From Mailhella massiliensis (GTDB lineage Bacteria; Desulfobacterota; Desulfovibrionia; Desulfovibrionales; Desulfovibrionaceae), in contig NZ_DYZA01000057.1 in assembly GCF_020741395.1 (NCBI RefSeq), positions 1 through 14,209 on the forward strand: a stretch of DNA of 14,209 bases. Direction: 5' to 3'. The notes below the pieces were generated by a model. The model made no database searches, had not been told where the DNA came from, and saw only the letters and a program-made list of their open reading frames with translations. Positions 1-6,903 of the stretch are shown here, piece by piece. Each line of letters begins with the position of its first letter. The first letter of the stretch is position 1. A program made the position numbers and the translations under genes.

Positions 1-212
1 CTGAGGTCGCTGGCATGGAGCGTGGGCAGGGGGAACAGGGAAAGGGAGACTTCCCCTATCTCACACTGCACGTTGAGCTTCGACTCCAGGATGCGGGAAA
101 CAGTGGATGCCAGACGCGATGGCTGAAGCCATGCGAGGTAACCGTAGACCATGGAGGTGAGAAAAATCCCCCACAGTACCAGAAGTACCGTTCCAAGACG
201 AGGTTTCCGCAT
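1..212 (-). CDS. AsmA-like protein, N-terminal fragment (runs off left edge)
   Basis: The minus strand is open from an ATG at 212-210 to the left edge, giving 70 codons of an N-terminus. It begins MRKPRLGTVLLVLWGIFL, a short basic stretch followed by one hydrophobic segment (about residues 7-27) that should be a membrane anchor. Next come a WLQPSRLAST segment and LNVQCEIGEVSLSLFPLPTL. The pattern 'P..l...v...l...l...v.iG.v.lslfP.P.l...dl' is the hallmark of the N-terminus of AsmA family proteins, which are envelope proteins thought to act in lipid transport or outer-membrane homeostasis. A GAGGG stretch lies just before the start, with short spacing. The gene diverges from the membrane protein at 356. 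The family call is inferred from this short motif, and everything after residue 70 lies outside the window. Confidence 0.66.
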   Translation of the reverse strand, partial: MRKPRLGTVLLVLWGIFLTSMVYGYLAWLQPSRLASTVSRILESKLNVQCEIGEVSLSLFPLPTLHASDL

Positions 213-355
213 ATTCCCTCTTGACGGGCCGCGGTACTTTTCGTACCGATTTTTTCAGGCCGGGCTGCGTGCATAGTAAAAAACTTGTCGACAGTGCACA
301 AGAGGGAATCCTCCATGGCGTCGGCCTTCAACGCCGAAAGGCGACAGGAGTATCC
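213..355. promoter_or_regulatory. Divergent intergenic region with inverted repeats
   Basis: These 143 bases separate two divergent starts and must hold promoters for both. A perfect 6-bp inverted repeat, CGGTAC-TTTTC-GTACCG, lies at 232-248, and the palindrome TGTCGACA lies at 286-293. Either could be an operator. I could not pick convincing -35/-10 pairs for either direction. Confidence 0.3.
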
Positions 356-1267
356 ATGACCTTTTATACCTGCGCGGCCCTTGCCGTGCTTCTTTTCATC
401 GGACTTGCCGGGGCCGTCCTGCCCTTTGTCTGCGTATGGGATCACAGGCTCGCCGTGGCGCGCCGCCGTTCCCTGTACGACAAGAGCGCCGGGCAGACGG
501 AACATCTCACGGCGGCCCTGCATACCGTGTTCGCCCTGGGCCTTGCCGCCGACTTTCTGGCCGACGGCTTCATCAACCGCCTTATGGACGGCCCCTGGCT
601 CTTTCTGTGGGAGGGCCTGGTGCTTTCTTCGGCCCTGGCCACGTTCTGTTCCGTGGCGGTTCTTCTTGCCGGGAAAAAGGGCAGGCTCTGTTTCAGCGTG
701 CTGAGCGGGCTTGTAGCCATGTTTGCGGCAACGCTCCTCACCGTGCTCGCCTGGGCCTTCTGCCTGGGTGCGTTCACGGCGGGCGCGGGCGACCCGGAAG
801 AAGCCGTGACGGCCTTCCTCGTGCTGCTGGCCGGGCTGCGCAGCCTGGGCTTTGCCCTGTTCGCGGCCTTTGCCGTGTGCCTCGCCCTCGCCTCCGCCTA
901 CGCCCTCGCCCTGTGCTGGCATATTCTCTGCCGGGGCATGGACGATTTCGGGCGGGACTACTACACCTTCACCCTTGCCATGCGTTCTCGCCAGGCCCTC
1001 TGTTCCGGTCTTCTGCTCACCGTGTCGGCGGCTTCCCTGTTCTGGCTGCATCCTGTGGTGGACGGCGCGCAGAGCCAGGGGCTTCTGCCCTTTGCCGGAG
1101 CGTATGCCCCGCAGGCTCTTACTGCGGGCATGTTCTTCCTGCCGCTCGCCGCGCTTTTATGGTATGCCATAAGCCGCTCCGCCCTGCCCATGCAGCGCCG
1201 TTCCCTTGCTTTCCTGGCCCTGCCGATGCTTCTTGCCGGGGTCTACGCCGTGCTCGGCCGCATCTAG
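356..1267 (+). CDS. Polytopic inner-membrane protein of unknown function
   Basis: The product has 303 residues. I chose the ATG at 356 because AGGAG sits at 346-350, five bases upstream. The frame stays open further upstream, but that stretch is polar and has no such site. The protein is highly hydrophobic, with roughly seven to eight predicted membrane segments (near residues 6-27, 52-70, 80-105, 112-140, 151-190, 212-232, 255-272 and 282-300). A basic, conserved-looking loop, ARRRSLYDKSAGQ, lies at about 35-47, and DDFGRDYYTFTLAMRSRQ lies at about 196-213. Histidines sit near the helices (H50, H56, H189, H232), so a haem- or quinone-linked role is conceivable, but no recognised motif shows it. 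No signal peptide cleavage site is evident. It appears to be a single gene, facing the terminator of the minus-strand cluster. I do not recognise the family. Confidence 0.72.
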   Translation: MTFYTCAALAVLLFIGLAGAVLPFVCVWDHRLAVARRRSLYDKSAGQTEHLTAALHTVFALGLAADFLADGFINRLMDGPWLFLWEGLVLSSALATFCSVAVLLAGKKGRLCFSVLSGLVAMFAATLLTVLAWAFCLGAFTAGAGDPEEAVTAFLVLLAGLRSLGFALFAAFAVCLALASAYALALCWHILCRGMDDFGRDYYTFTLAMRSRQALCSGLLLTVSAASLFWLHPVVDGAQSQGLLPFAGAYAPQALTAGMFFLPLAALLWYAISRSALPMQRRSLAFLALPMLLAGVYAVLGRI

Positions 1268-1320
1268 GAAAAGCGGCGTTTTCCCGGCATGTTCCCCGGG
1301 ATACCGCGCCTTGATTTCTC

Positions 1321-1351
1321 ATAAAAAGCGCCCCGCGTCATGCGGGGCGCT
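1321..1351 (-). terminator. Rho-independent terminator of the minus-strand cluster
   Basis: A perfect 10-bp GC-rich stem (AGCGCCCCGC at 1327-1336 and GCGGGGCGCT at 1342-1351) encloses a 5-base loop. Read on the minus strand it runs into TTTTTAT, so it should end transcripts leaving the NTP transferase-HD gene, whose stop codon is at 1376. On the plus strand it is followed only by GCACTTTAAAA, so it may stop the convergent membrane-protein transcript less well. Confidence 0.85.
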
Positions 1352-1375
1352 GCACTTTAAAAGGCCGGGAACCTT

Positions 1376-2527
1376 TCAGGCCCCGTGTCCGGCAAGGGCC
1401 TCGGCAGCCAGCAATTCCGGGCTCTGGCCGCATTCTTTTTCAAGGCGCGCTTCCATGAGCAGGGCCCTGCCCATGCGCCCGGCAATGGCGGCGCAGGCCT
1501 CGGCATCGCCCGAAAATCGCTCCATCTTGCTCCGGAAGCGTTCGCGCAGGGGCACGGGGGAGGCGCCGCGCACATATTTATCCGCAAGGAAGACGAGTTC
1601 CCGCTCGGAAAGGGGCATGTCGTCGGGCAGGGTGAGGTCGCGGTGATCCTCCACAAGGCGCGCCATGCGCTCCATGCCCAGAGAGCGGAAAAGCCTGCCT
1701 GCCGCCTGTTCGTGATGCTCCTGCCCCTTGCATACATCGTGTACGATGCCGCCCGCGAGGGCAAGCTCCGGGGAAAGGGGCGCATCATCGCGCAGGGCGC
1801 GGGCGCGGTTCAGAGCAAGGGCGAAGGCCTCGGCCACGGCCCCCACGGCAAGGCTGTGCTCCCTGCCTTTGTCCAGCACATGCCGCACGCCGAGAAGCTC
1901 CTTCGCTTCCTCCGGGGAAAGGATATCCTGCGAAGGGGCGAGGGCGCAGAGCGCGGTGTAGTCTTCCGGGCAATCCATGTCGCGCAGGATGAAGGAATCC
2001 GCCACGGGCACGGCGCGGGGGGAAGACGCTTCCACCACGTCGCGCAGGCAGCCTTCGCCGCCTGCGTCGCGTATGGCCGGAAGAAGGCCTGCGGGAAAGA
2101 GGGGCGGGTGTCCGCTCTGCCCTCGCCAGGTGGGGATGAGGGGGGCGGCGGGAAAATGCTCCGCCTCTTCAAGAAGGGTGCGCACGCTTATGCGCCGCAC
2201 AAGCGGAATATCCACAGGATGCACGAAAAAGTGCGTGCAGTCCGCAGGAAGTGCGGCAGCTCCCGCGCGGATACTGGAAAACATGCCCCTCTCAGGATGA
2301 GGGTTCAGGGCAAAGGCGGCGTCGCACGCTTGCGCAACCTTTTTCGTTTCTTCCGCCCTGTTGCCGCCCACCACCACGGGATGCACGCCTTCCGCCCGGT
2401 ACAGGGCGCAGAGGGCGGCAAGGGCGGAAAGGGGGCCTCCCGGCAGGGGCAGGGGAAGCAGGGGCTTGAAATGCGGCTGCATGCGGGAGGAAAAACCGGC
2501 GGAGAGAATAAGGGCGTATACGTTCAT
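1376..2527 (-). CDS. MobA/MocA-like nucleotidyltransferase fused to an HD domain (DVU_1551-type)
   Basis: The product has 383 residues in two parts. Residues 1-190 form a nucleotidyltransferase fold: LILSAGFSSRM (7-16) is the L-x2-G-x3-R-M nucleotide-binding signature, HPVDIPL (103-109) carries the metal-binding Asp, GQSGHPPLF lies at 136-144, and DMDCPEDY (183-190) is the typical end of the domain. Residues about 210-370 form an HD domain, with H224, the H-D pair at 263-264 (GGIVHDVCKGQ), H271/H272, EDH (293-295) and LADKYV (314-319). MocA-type enzymes transfer CMP from CTP to molybdopterin. Mop of D. gigas carries the cytosine dinucleotide form, so the same role is likely here. The HD domain suggests a phosphohydrolase whose substrate is unknown. 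The start matches the family N-terminus, but no clear Shine-Dalgarno precedes it. The gene lies 380 bases after xdhC and is the last in the cluster. Confidence 0.87.
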   Translation of the reverse strand: MNVYALILSAGFSSRMQPHFKPLLPLPLPGGPLSALAALCALYRAEGVHPVVVGGNRAEETKKVAQACDAAFALNPHPERGMFSSIRAGAAALPADCTHFFVHPVDIPLVRRISVRTLLEEAEHFPAAPLIPTWRGQSGHPPLFPAGLLPAIRDAGGEGCLRDVVEASSPRAVPVADSFILRDMDCPEDYTALCALAPSQDILSPEEAKELLGVRHVLDKGREHSLAVGAVAEAFALALNRARALRDDAPLSPELALAGGIVHDVCKGQEHHEQAAGRLFRSLGMERMARLVEDHRDLTLPDDMPLSERELVFLADKYVRGASPVPLRERFRSKMERFSGDAEACAAIAGRMGRALLMEARLEKECGQSPELLAAEALAGHGA

Positions 2528-2907
2528 GGCAAAAAGCGGCGCAAAGCCGGTGAGAGGAAGGGCGGAGCGCCTTGTTCACGCCCGCCCTGCGGGAGGATCC
2601 TTGCCGAAGGCAGAGGCGCTTTCCTGTCCAGGGGGGATGGATGCCGAGGTTCCGGAAAAGCGGTGATATTCCCGCGCGCGTGTGCGGGGCGTGAAAACAT
2701 ACGTCGAAGGCGCGTCCCGGAGCGGAACATGCTGCGCTGAGGCGGGATATCCCGCTTTGTGCCAGGTCTCCGGCGGTCGGGGGCTTCCGGCCTTTTGGGA
2801 GAGCCGCGCCGCCGGGTTCAGGCAGAAGCGTTGTCCGCCGCTGCCGGACGGGCCAGAAGGCCGGAGAAGGCCCCGGTTCTTTACCGCACCCGGGGGGCGG
2901 GCAGGTC
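2528..2907. other. 380-base gap with palindromes, no convincing gene
   Basis: This stretch separates the xdhC stop from the start of the NTP transferase-HD gene, unlike the tight packing elsewhere. Open frames crossing it on the minus strand have no recognisable domain and a Pro/Arg/Gly-rich composition typical of spurious GC-rich frames. It holds the perfect palindrome GCGGGATATCCCGC at 2742-2755 and a short CCCGC/GCGGG hairpin at about 2582-2594, near the next start. I see no clear terminator or sigma70 promoter. A structured leader, such as a molybdenum-cofactor-sensing RNA, is possible but I could not demonstrate one by eye. Confidence 0.4.
2742..2755. repeat. Perfect 14-bp palindrome GCGGGATATCCCGC
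   Basis: A perfect palindrome in the gap between xdhC and the NTP transferase-HD gene. It could be a dimer-binding operator or a small hairpin. It resembles the palindromes in the other gaps of the cluster in length, GC-rich arms and AT-containing centre. Confidence 0.5.
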
Positions 2908-3951
2908 TTACTTTTTTCTCCACTCCACGGGGGCCGGAGCGTTGCGGCGCACGGCGATGCACTCGGCAAGGATGCTCACAGCGATTTCCTCCGGCGTTTC
3001 CGCGCCTATGTCGAGGCCTATGGGCGCATGGATACGGGCAAGATCCTCCTCGGTGAAGCCGCTTTCCCGGAGATTGGCGTAAATCTGCTGTTTTTTGCGC
3101 GTGCTGCCTATCATGCCGATGTAACGGGCCGGGGTTTTCAGGGCCTGAGCCACGGTGACGCCGTCGAAAAGGTGCCCGCGGGTGACGATGACGATGAAGT
3201 CGCGCGGGGTAATGCGCAGTTCGTCGAAGCAGTGGGCGTATTCCGGGGTGACGTGCGTCACGGCGTTGGGGAAGCGGCTGGTATTTGCGTATTCCGGCCT
3301 GTCGTCCAGCACATGCACGGCAAAGCCGGTCAGCCCGGCAACGGCGGCCGTGGGCTTGGAAACGTGTCCTCCGCCCACGATGATCATGCGTTCCGGCGGG
3401 CGGCAGGATTCGCAGAAATACATAGTGTCCCCGCAGGGGATGAGGGCGGCCTCGTCGAGAGGAGCGGCAAGCAGTGCTTCCCTTGCCTGTGCGGGGAGGT
3501 CTTCCCCGGCAGAGGTTCCGCCGTCGAAAAGCAGCGTCCAGGCCGTGCGGCTCGGCGGATAGGGCCGAACGATGCGGCAGCCTTCACCTTCAGCGGCATG
3601 AAGCGCCTGTGCGGCGAGAGCTGCCGGAGCGGGGGCGTCGGGAAGGAAGGGCTCGATGAGTACGCGCACCTGGCCGCCGCAGATCATCTCGGAGCGGGCG
3701 GCAAGGGTGCCGTCCATGGCGATATCGAGTACGCGGGCCTTTCTGTCCCCGCAGGCTTCGGCGCAGGCTTCAATGACGCGGGCCTCGGCCAGGCCCCCGC
3801 CCGTAGTACCGCCTAAAAGGCCGTTTTTTCCGGCAAGCAGGCGGGAACCTGCGCCGCGCGGCGCGGAACCGGCCTGAAAGACCACGGTGGCAAGGGCGGC
3901 GGGACGGCCCGCCGCAAGTTCAGAACACAGAAGACGGAGCAGTTCTTGCAT
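2908..3951 (-). CDS. xdhC: XdhC family maturation factor for the aldehyde oxidoreductase
   Basis: The product has 347 residues. XdhC proteins bind molybdenum cofactor, and in Rhodobacter they help load the sulfurated form into xanthine dehydrogenase; here the client is almost surely Mop. The N-terminal XdhC/CoxI domain shows TVVFQAGSAPRGAGSRLLA (about 22-40), GGTTGGGLAEA (47-57) and the conserved CGG motif at 91-93. The C-terminal Rossmann domain shows MIIVGGGHVSKP (189-200), VLDDRPEYAN (214-223), VTRGHLFDG (256-264) and YIGMIGSTRKK (277-287). I chose the ATG at 3951 because AAGGAGG sits five bases upstream (3957-3963); an in-frame start at 4005 would add 18 residues with no such site. The gene overlaps the end of the upstream ligase-like gene by 32 bases, which suggests translational coupling. 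It is of normal length for the family. Confidence 0.93.
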   Translation of the reverse strand: MQELLRLLCSELAAGRPAALATVVFQAGSAPRGAGSRLLAGKNGLLGGTTGGGLAEARVIEACAEACGDRKARVLDIAMDGTLAARSEMICGGQVRVLIEPFLPDAPAPAALAAQALHAAEGEGCRIVRPYPPSRTAWTLLFDGGTSAGEDLPAQAREALLAAPLDEAALIPCGDTMYFCESCRPPERMIIVGGGHVSKPTAAVAGLTGFAVHVLDDRPEYANTSRFPNAVTHVTPEYAHCFDELRITPRDFIVIVTRGHLFDGVTVAQALKTPARYIGMIGSTRKKQQIYANLRESGFTEEDLARIHAPIGLDIGAETPEEIAVSILAECIAVRRNAPAPVEWRKK

Positions 3952-5023
3952 AGAAACCTCCTTTACGGACAAGGCGCAGGGCGGGCGCGCCGTTTTCATA
4001 CACATAGCGGCCGCGCAGGGGGGAGAGGCGGCGCAGGGGGCTGCCGCAGGGGCAGGGGCCGGGGAGCCATGCCCCTGCGTCGCCGGTACGGTAGCGGATG
4101 AGGGGCATGGCTTCGCGGTTCAGCGTGGTAAGCACGATTTCCCCAGTTTCCCCGTCGGGCACGGGCAACCCGCTGACAGGATCGAGTATTTCCAGAAAAA
4201 GGTCCAGTTCCCGCAGATGGTAGCCGTTTTTCGCCATGCACTGCACTCCGCCGCCGAAGCAGGTTTCCGTCATGCCGTAATGGTCGAGCACGAGGCAGCC
4301 GAGCTTTTCCTCCAGCCCGTCGCGCACAAAGGCGTCGAGTATATCGCCGCTGGACTGTATACCCTCTATGCAGGATGCAACATCGCAGAAAAATTCATCC
4401 TTTTTCACTTCTTCATAAAGAGCGGCAAGCTGGTGCGGAGCCGCCACGAGGCAGTGCGGCCTGTGCTGTAAAAGATCGCTTCGCAGGCTTTCGGGCGTGG
4501 CCTCGGGAGTGCCCGGCACCACGCTGACCCCGGCTGGGGAGAGGGCCTTGCGCAGAAGGTCAGTCACGCCGTCGGGGCACTGGGCGCCGGGCAGAAGCAC
4601 CATGAGCGTCTGCCCGCCATGGACGAGCTGCGCCATGCCCACGGCAAAGAAAGAGGCCGTGCGGGCAAGATCTTTTTCCGAAAAGGCCAGCCTTTTGGGC
4701 GCGTCGGTGGAGCCTGAAGTCTGTAGGGTCACGATGCGCTGTACGTCCCCCTGAGGGATGCAGAGAAATTCGCGGTATTCGCGCAGGTCCTGCGGCGTGG
4801 TGAAGGGCAGGCGGAGCATGTCGTCCATGGTGTGCACGTCGAGGTCGAGGCCCTTCAAGGTGCGGCCGTACCATCGGCTCAGATCGCGGGCGCGGCGCAG
4901 AGTCTCGCGCAGGGCGACAAAGCGGGCCTTTTCCAGCCTTTCGGGGAAGGGGAGGCCGTCTGCCGGGCCGCACTGGGCCTCAAGCCAGGCGTCCATACAT
5001 GAGGGGGTGAGGAGGCGTTTCAT
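3920..5023 (-). CDS. Short PaaK-like adenylate-forming enzyme (DVU_1553-type CoA ligase family)
   Basis: The product has 367 residues and belongs to the phenylacetate-CoA ligase branch of AMP-forming enzymes. The core motifs are TSGSTDAPK (102-110, the ATP-binding loop, with Asp where Gly is usual), HYGMTETCFGGG (248-259), GEIVLTTLNREAMPLIRYRTGD (294-315) and a CPCG pair (324-327). Full-length PaaK proteins have about 430-440 residues. This one stops shortly after PLRGRY, so most of the C-terminal lid domain, which carries the catalytic lysine and reorients for thioester formation, is missing. It may therefore stop at an acyl-adenylate, transfer to an unusual acceptor, or act as a binding protein. 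Its ATG overlaps the stop codon of the radical SAM gene (ATGA at 5020-5023), and it has no strong ribosome site, so coupling is likely. Its substrate is unknown; a carboxylate made by Mop is one guess. Confidence 0.85.
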   Translation of the reverse strand: MKRLLTPSCMDAWLEAQCGPADGLPFPERLEKARFVALRETLRRARDLSRWYGRTLKGLDLDVHTMDDMLRLPFTTPQDLREYREFLCIPQGDVQRIVTLQTSGSTDAPKRLAFSEKDLARTASFFAVGMAQLVHGGQTLMVLLPGAQCPDGVTDLLRKALSPAGVSVVPGTPEATPESLRSDLLQHRPHCLVAAPHQLAALYEEVKKDEFFCDVASCIEGIQSSGDILDAFVRDGLEEKLGCLVLDHYGMTETCFGGGVQCMAKNGYHLRELDLFLEILDPVSGLPVPDGETGEIVLTTLNREAMPLIRYRTGDAGAWLPGPCPCGSPLRRLSPLRGRYVYENGAPALRLVRKGGFYARTAPSSVF

Positions 5024-6399
5024 GACGGGTCGCTTTTATTCCGGTCTGTGCCCCGGTAGAGGGGGACGTTGTCGAGGGAGGTCAGGTTGTGCAGGCAGAA
5101 GGGAATGAGCCTGCCGTCATGGGACACTACATGGATGCAGCAGCCGCGCACGCGTTCTATGTCGACGCTGAGGGCATCCTGAAAAGCCATGGCGGAAAGG
5201 GTAAAGCGCCGCTCCGCGCCGGAGCTGGCGAGGAAGCGGGAAAAAGCGTCGTTCAGCGAGGTATTTTCCTCCTGGGGGGAACTCCAGTGCGCAGCCGTGA
5301 AGGCCCGGGACACGCGGGAGGTCTCGGCATTGTCGAGTACGCGGGAGCCCCGGACGAGGTCTGTGCCCCCGGAGCAGCAGGCCGCCCCCAGAGGGCCTTC
5401 CAGCGCATCCCCCGCCCTTGCATACACGGCGCTGAAGGAGCAGAGCGGATGCTCGCAGGACGGCGCATGGAAGTGGGAGGTACGCACCAGGCCGCCGCTC
5501 TGCTTTTCAAGGGCAAGCATGAGCTCGGGCAATGTGATGCGGGGGGCTTCGGCCATATCCCAGGGGAAGCGCCCGAAGGAGGATACCGGCTGGAAATGCA
5601 GGCCGCGCACATGATTGCCCTGGGCAAGGGCGAAGCGCAGAAGTTCCCCGGCCTGATGATCGTTGACTCCGCGCGCCAGCGTGCAGACGAGCACCACGCC
5701 GAGCCCCGCTTTCCGGCAGGCTTCAAGAGCCGCCGTTTTCTCCTCAAGGCAGGGACGGCCCCTGAGGGTGCGGAACACCGTATCGTCCACCCCGTCGAAC
5801 TGAAGATACACAGAGTCCAGCCCGGCGGCCCTGAGCGCGGCGGCATAGCCCTTTTCCCTGCCGAGGCGCAGGCCGTTGGTATTGACCTGTACCAGGGCAA
5901 AGCCCCTTGCTTTTGCCGTGCGGATGATCTCGGGCAGATCGTCCCTTTCCGTGGGCTCCCCGCCGGAAAGCTGCACGTTGCACGGCCCGGAGGCGCGCAA
6001 GAGCGTATCGAGCTGAGTTTGAATGTGTTCAAGGGAAGGATCGCCGTCCCCGCCGCCCGCCCTGGCGTAGCACACGGGGCAGCCCAGGGAGCAGCGCATG
6101 GTCACTTCAATAAGACCGGTGCAGGTGTGCTGCGCGTGATCGGGGCAGAGTCCGCAGTCGTAGGGGCAGCCCAGGAGCAGGGGTGTGGCAGGGCTTTTGG
6201 GGTAGGCGGGAATGCGAGAACCCTGCCTCCAGCGGAGAAATTCCGGCGCGCCCTCTTCCTCCTTCCAGGCCGGAACCTGAAAAGCTCCGTGCTCCGGGCA
6301 GCGCTTGCGAAGATATACCGTATCCCCATCTTTAATATAAGAAGCGTCCACAAGGCGCAGGCATACGGGGCAGAGGCTCTGGGTCTGGGAAAGCAGCAT
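5020..6399 (-). CDS. trsS: Radical SAM protein, TrsS-like
   Basis: The product has 459 residues. It opens with a zinc-ribbon-like C10-x2-C13 and C34-PEHG. A cysteine-dense block follows: C78-x3-C82-x2-C85, C93, then the radical SAM cluster C103-x3-C107-x2-C110 (CSLGCPVCYA). GGEPT (146-150) binds SAM, and VNTNGLRL lies at 172-179. The C-terminal half carries H311/C315/C320 (HAPSCEHPLC), a C341-C342 pair, C420-C421-IH and C435 (LIPFCLHNL), which suggests one or more auxiliary Fe-S clusters. The layout resembles the archaeal MJ0619-type and tetraether-synthase-type radical SAM proteins, which act on unactivated carbons. From memory, TrsS relatives in other bacteria can be selenoproteins; here I see only cysteines at the conserved motifs. 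GAGGT lies six bases before the ATG, which abuts the TAG of the upstream gene. The reaction is unknown. Confidence 0.87.
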   Translation of the reverse strand: MLLSQTQSLCPVCLRLVDASYIKDGDTVYLRKRCPEHGAFQVPAWKEEEGAPEFLRWRQGSRIPAYPKSPATPLLLGCPYDCGLCPDHAQHTCTGLIEVTMRCSLGCPVCYARAGGGDGDPSLEHIQTQLDTLLRASGPCNVQLSGGEPTERDDLPEIIRTAKARGFALVQVNTNGLRLGREKGYAAALRAAGLDSVYLQFDGVDDTVFRTLRGRPCLEEKTAALEACRKAGLGVVLVCTLARGVNDHQAGELLRFALAQGNHVRGLHFQPVSSFGRFPWDMAEAPRITLPELMLALEKQSGGLVRTSHFHAPSCEHPLCSFSAVYARAGDALEGPLGAACCSGGTDLVRGSRVLDNAETSRVSRAFTAAHWSSPQEENTSLNDAFSRFLASSGAERRFTLSAMAFQDALSVDIERVRGCCIHVVSHDGRLIPFCLHNLTSLDNVPLYRGTDRNKSDPS

Positions 6400-6864
6400 C
6401 TACGACCTCACATTTTCCAGGTCGTAGGCGTCGTAGAGGTCGAGAATCTTCCCCCAGCATTCCGCCAGCAGATCGCCGCAAAGTTCCATGGGCGGCATGC
6501 CGCCTTCGGGCAGGCTCTGCCCCGCCTGGGCGGCGAGCCCCCGGGAGACGGCCTCGCAGCCGTAGCCGCCGCAGGAGGCGACGCGTTCCATGAACCAGGT
6601 GGCGTATTCGTTGGTCATGGCGTCCAGCATGGGGTGGGGTTCCTCCGCCTTTTCACTGGAAAGCCGGGCAAGCACCGCCGCACCCCCTGTGAGCAGGCCG
6701 CACGGCCCGCCGGACTGGCCTATGCCGTGGCAGAGGCCGCGCATGGCTCCCATGAGGCCGGGTTCTTCCGTCCCGGCAAGCTGCTCCGCCAGGGCAAAAA
6801 GCAACTGTGAGCAGCAGTAGCCCTGCCGCACATAGGGAAGAAGATCCAGCAGAACGGGATTCAT
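6400..6864 (-). CDS. C_GCAxxG_C_C family protein (DVU_1555-type)
   Basis: The product has 154 residues. The conserved cysteine pattern is QGYCCSQ (C17, C18), C45, GGPCGLLTGG (C55, the GCAxxG-like core), C98 and C103 (ASCGGYGC), C129 and C136. The family is named for this pattern. It probably binds a metal or Fe-S centre and often sits next to redox enzymes, but its function is not established. I chose the ATG at 6864 because AAGGAGG sits at 6870-6876, five bases upstream; a longer frame back to 6960 would add 32 residues that do not look like the family. The stop codon TAG directly abuts the ATG of the radical SAM gene, so the two are probably translated together. A candidate promoter lies about 100 bases upstream, so this may be the first gene of a sub-operon. 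Confidence 0.85.
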   Translation of the reverse strand: MNPVLLDLLPYVRQGYCCSQLLFALAEQLAGTEEPGLMGAMRGLCHGIGQSGGPCGLLTGGAAVLARLSSEKAEEPHPMLDAMTNEYATWFMERVASCGGYGCEAVSRGLAAQAGQSLPEGGMPPMELCGDLLAECWGKILDLYDAYDLENVRS

Positions 6865-6869
6865 GAAAG

Positions 6870-6876
6870 CCTCCTT
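6870..6876 (-). promoter_or_regulatory. Ribosome-binding site that fixes the C_GCAxxG_C_C start
   Basis: The minus strand reads AAGGAGG five bases before the ATG at 6864. This strong site argues against the longer open frame that starts at 6960. Confidence 0.8.
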
Positions 6877-6903
6877 GAAAACAGGGTTCAAAAACATGTC
6901 ACG

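Noticed and set aside
56..1051. 331-codon minus-strand frame opposite the membrane protein
   Set aside because: Its sequence is polar, low-complexity and crosses the divergent promoter region. The plus-strand frame has a ribosome site and regular membrane segments, and a different minus frame holds the AsmA-like start.
1385..2740. 451-codon plus-strand frame opposite the NTP transferase-HD gene
   Set aside because: Composition is Gly/Arg/Lys-rich without fold signatures; the opposite strand encodes clear nucleotidyltransferase and HD motifs.
2528..2907. Molybdenum-cofactor riboswitch
   Set aside because: The location is attractive, but I could not identify the conserved helices and tetraloop-receptor arrangement by eye, so it is kept only as a test in the findings.
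2576..2962. 128-codon minus-strand frame in the 380-base gap
   Set aside because: No ribosome site and no domain; Pro/Arg/Ser-rich content, and it overlaps the end of xdhC.
5020..5022. TGA at the end of the radical SAM gene as a possible selenocysteine codon
   Set aside because: It overlaps the ATG of the next gene in a standard ATGA junction, and the expected C-terminal motifs are complete before it.
5089..6810. 573-codon plus-strand frame opposite the radical SAM gene
   Set aside because: It spans two real minus-strand genes, has no recognisable domain, and arises from GC-rich codon structure.
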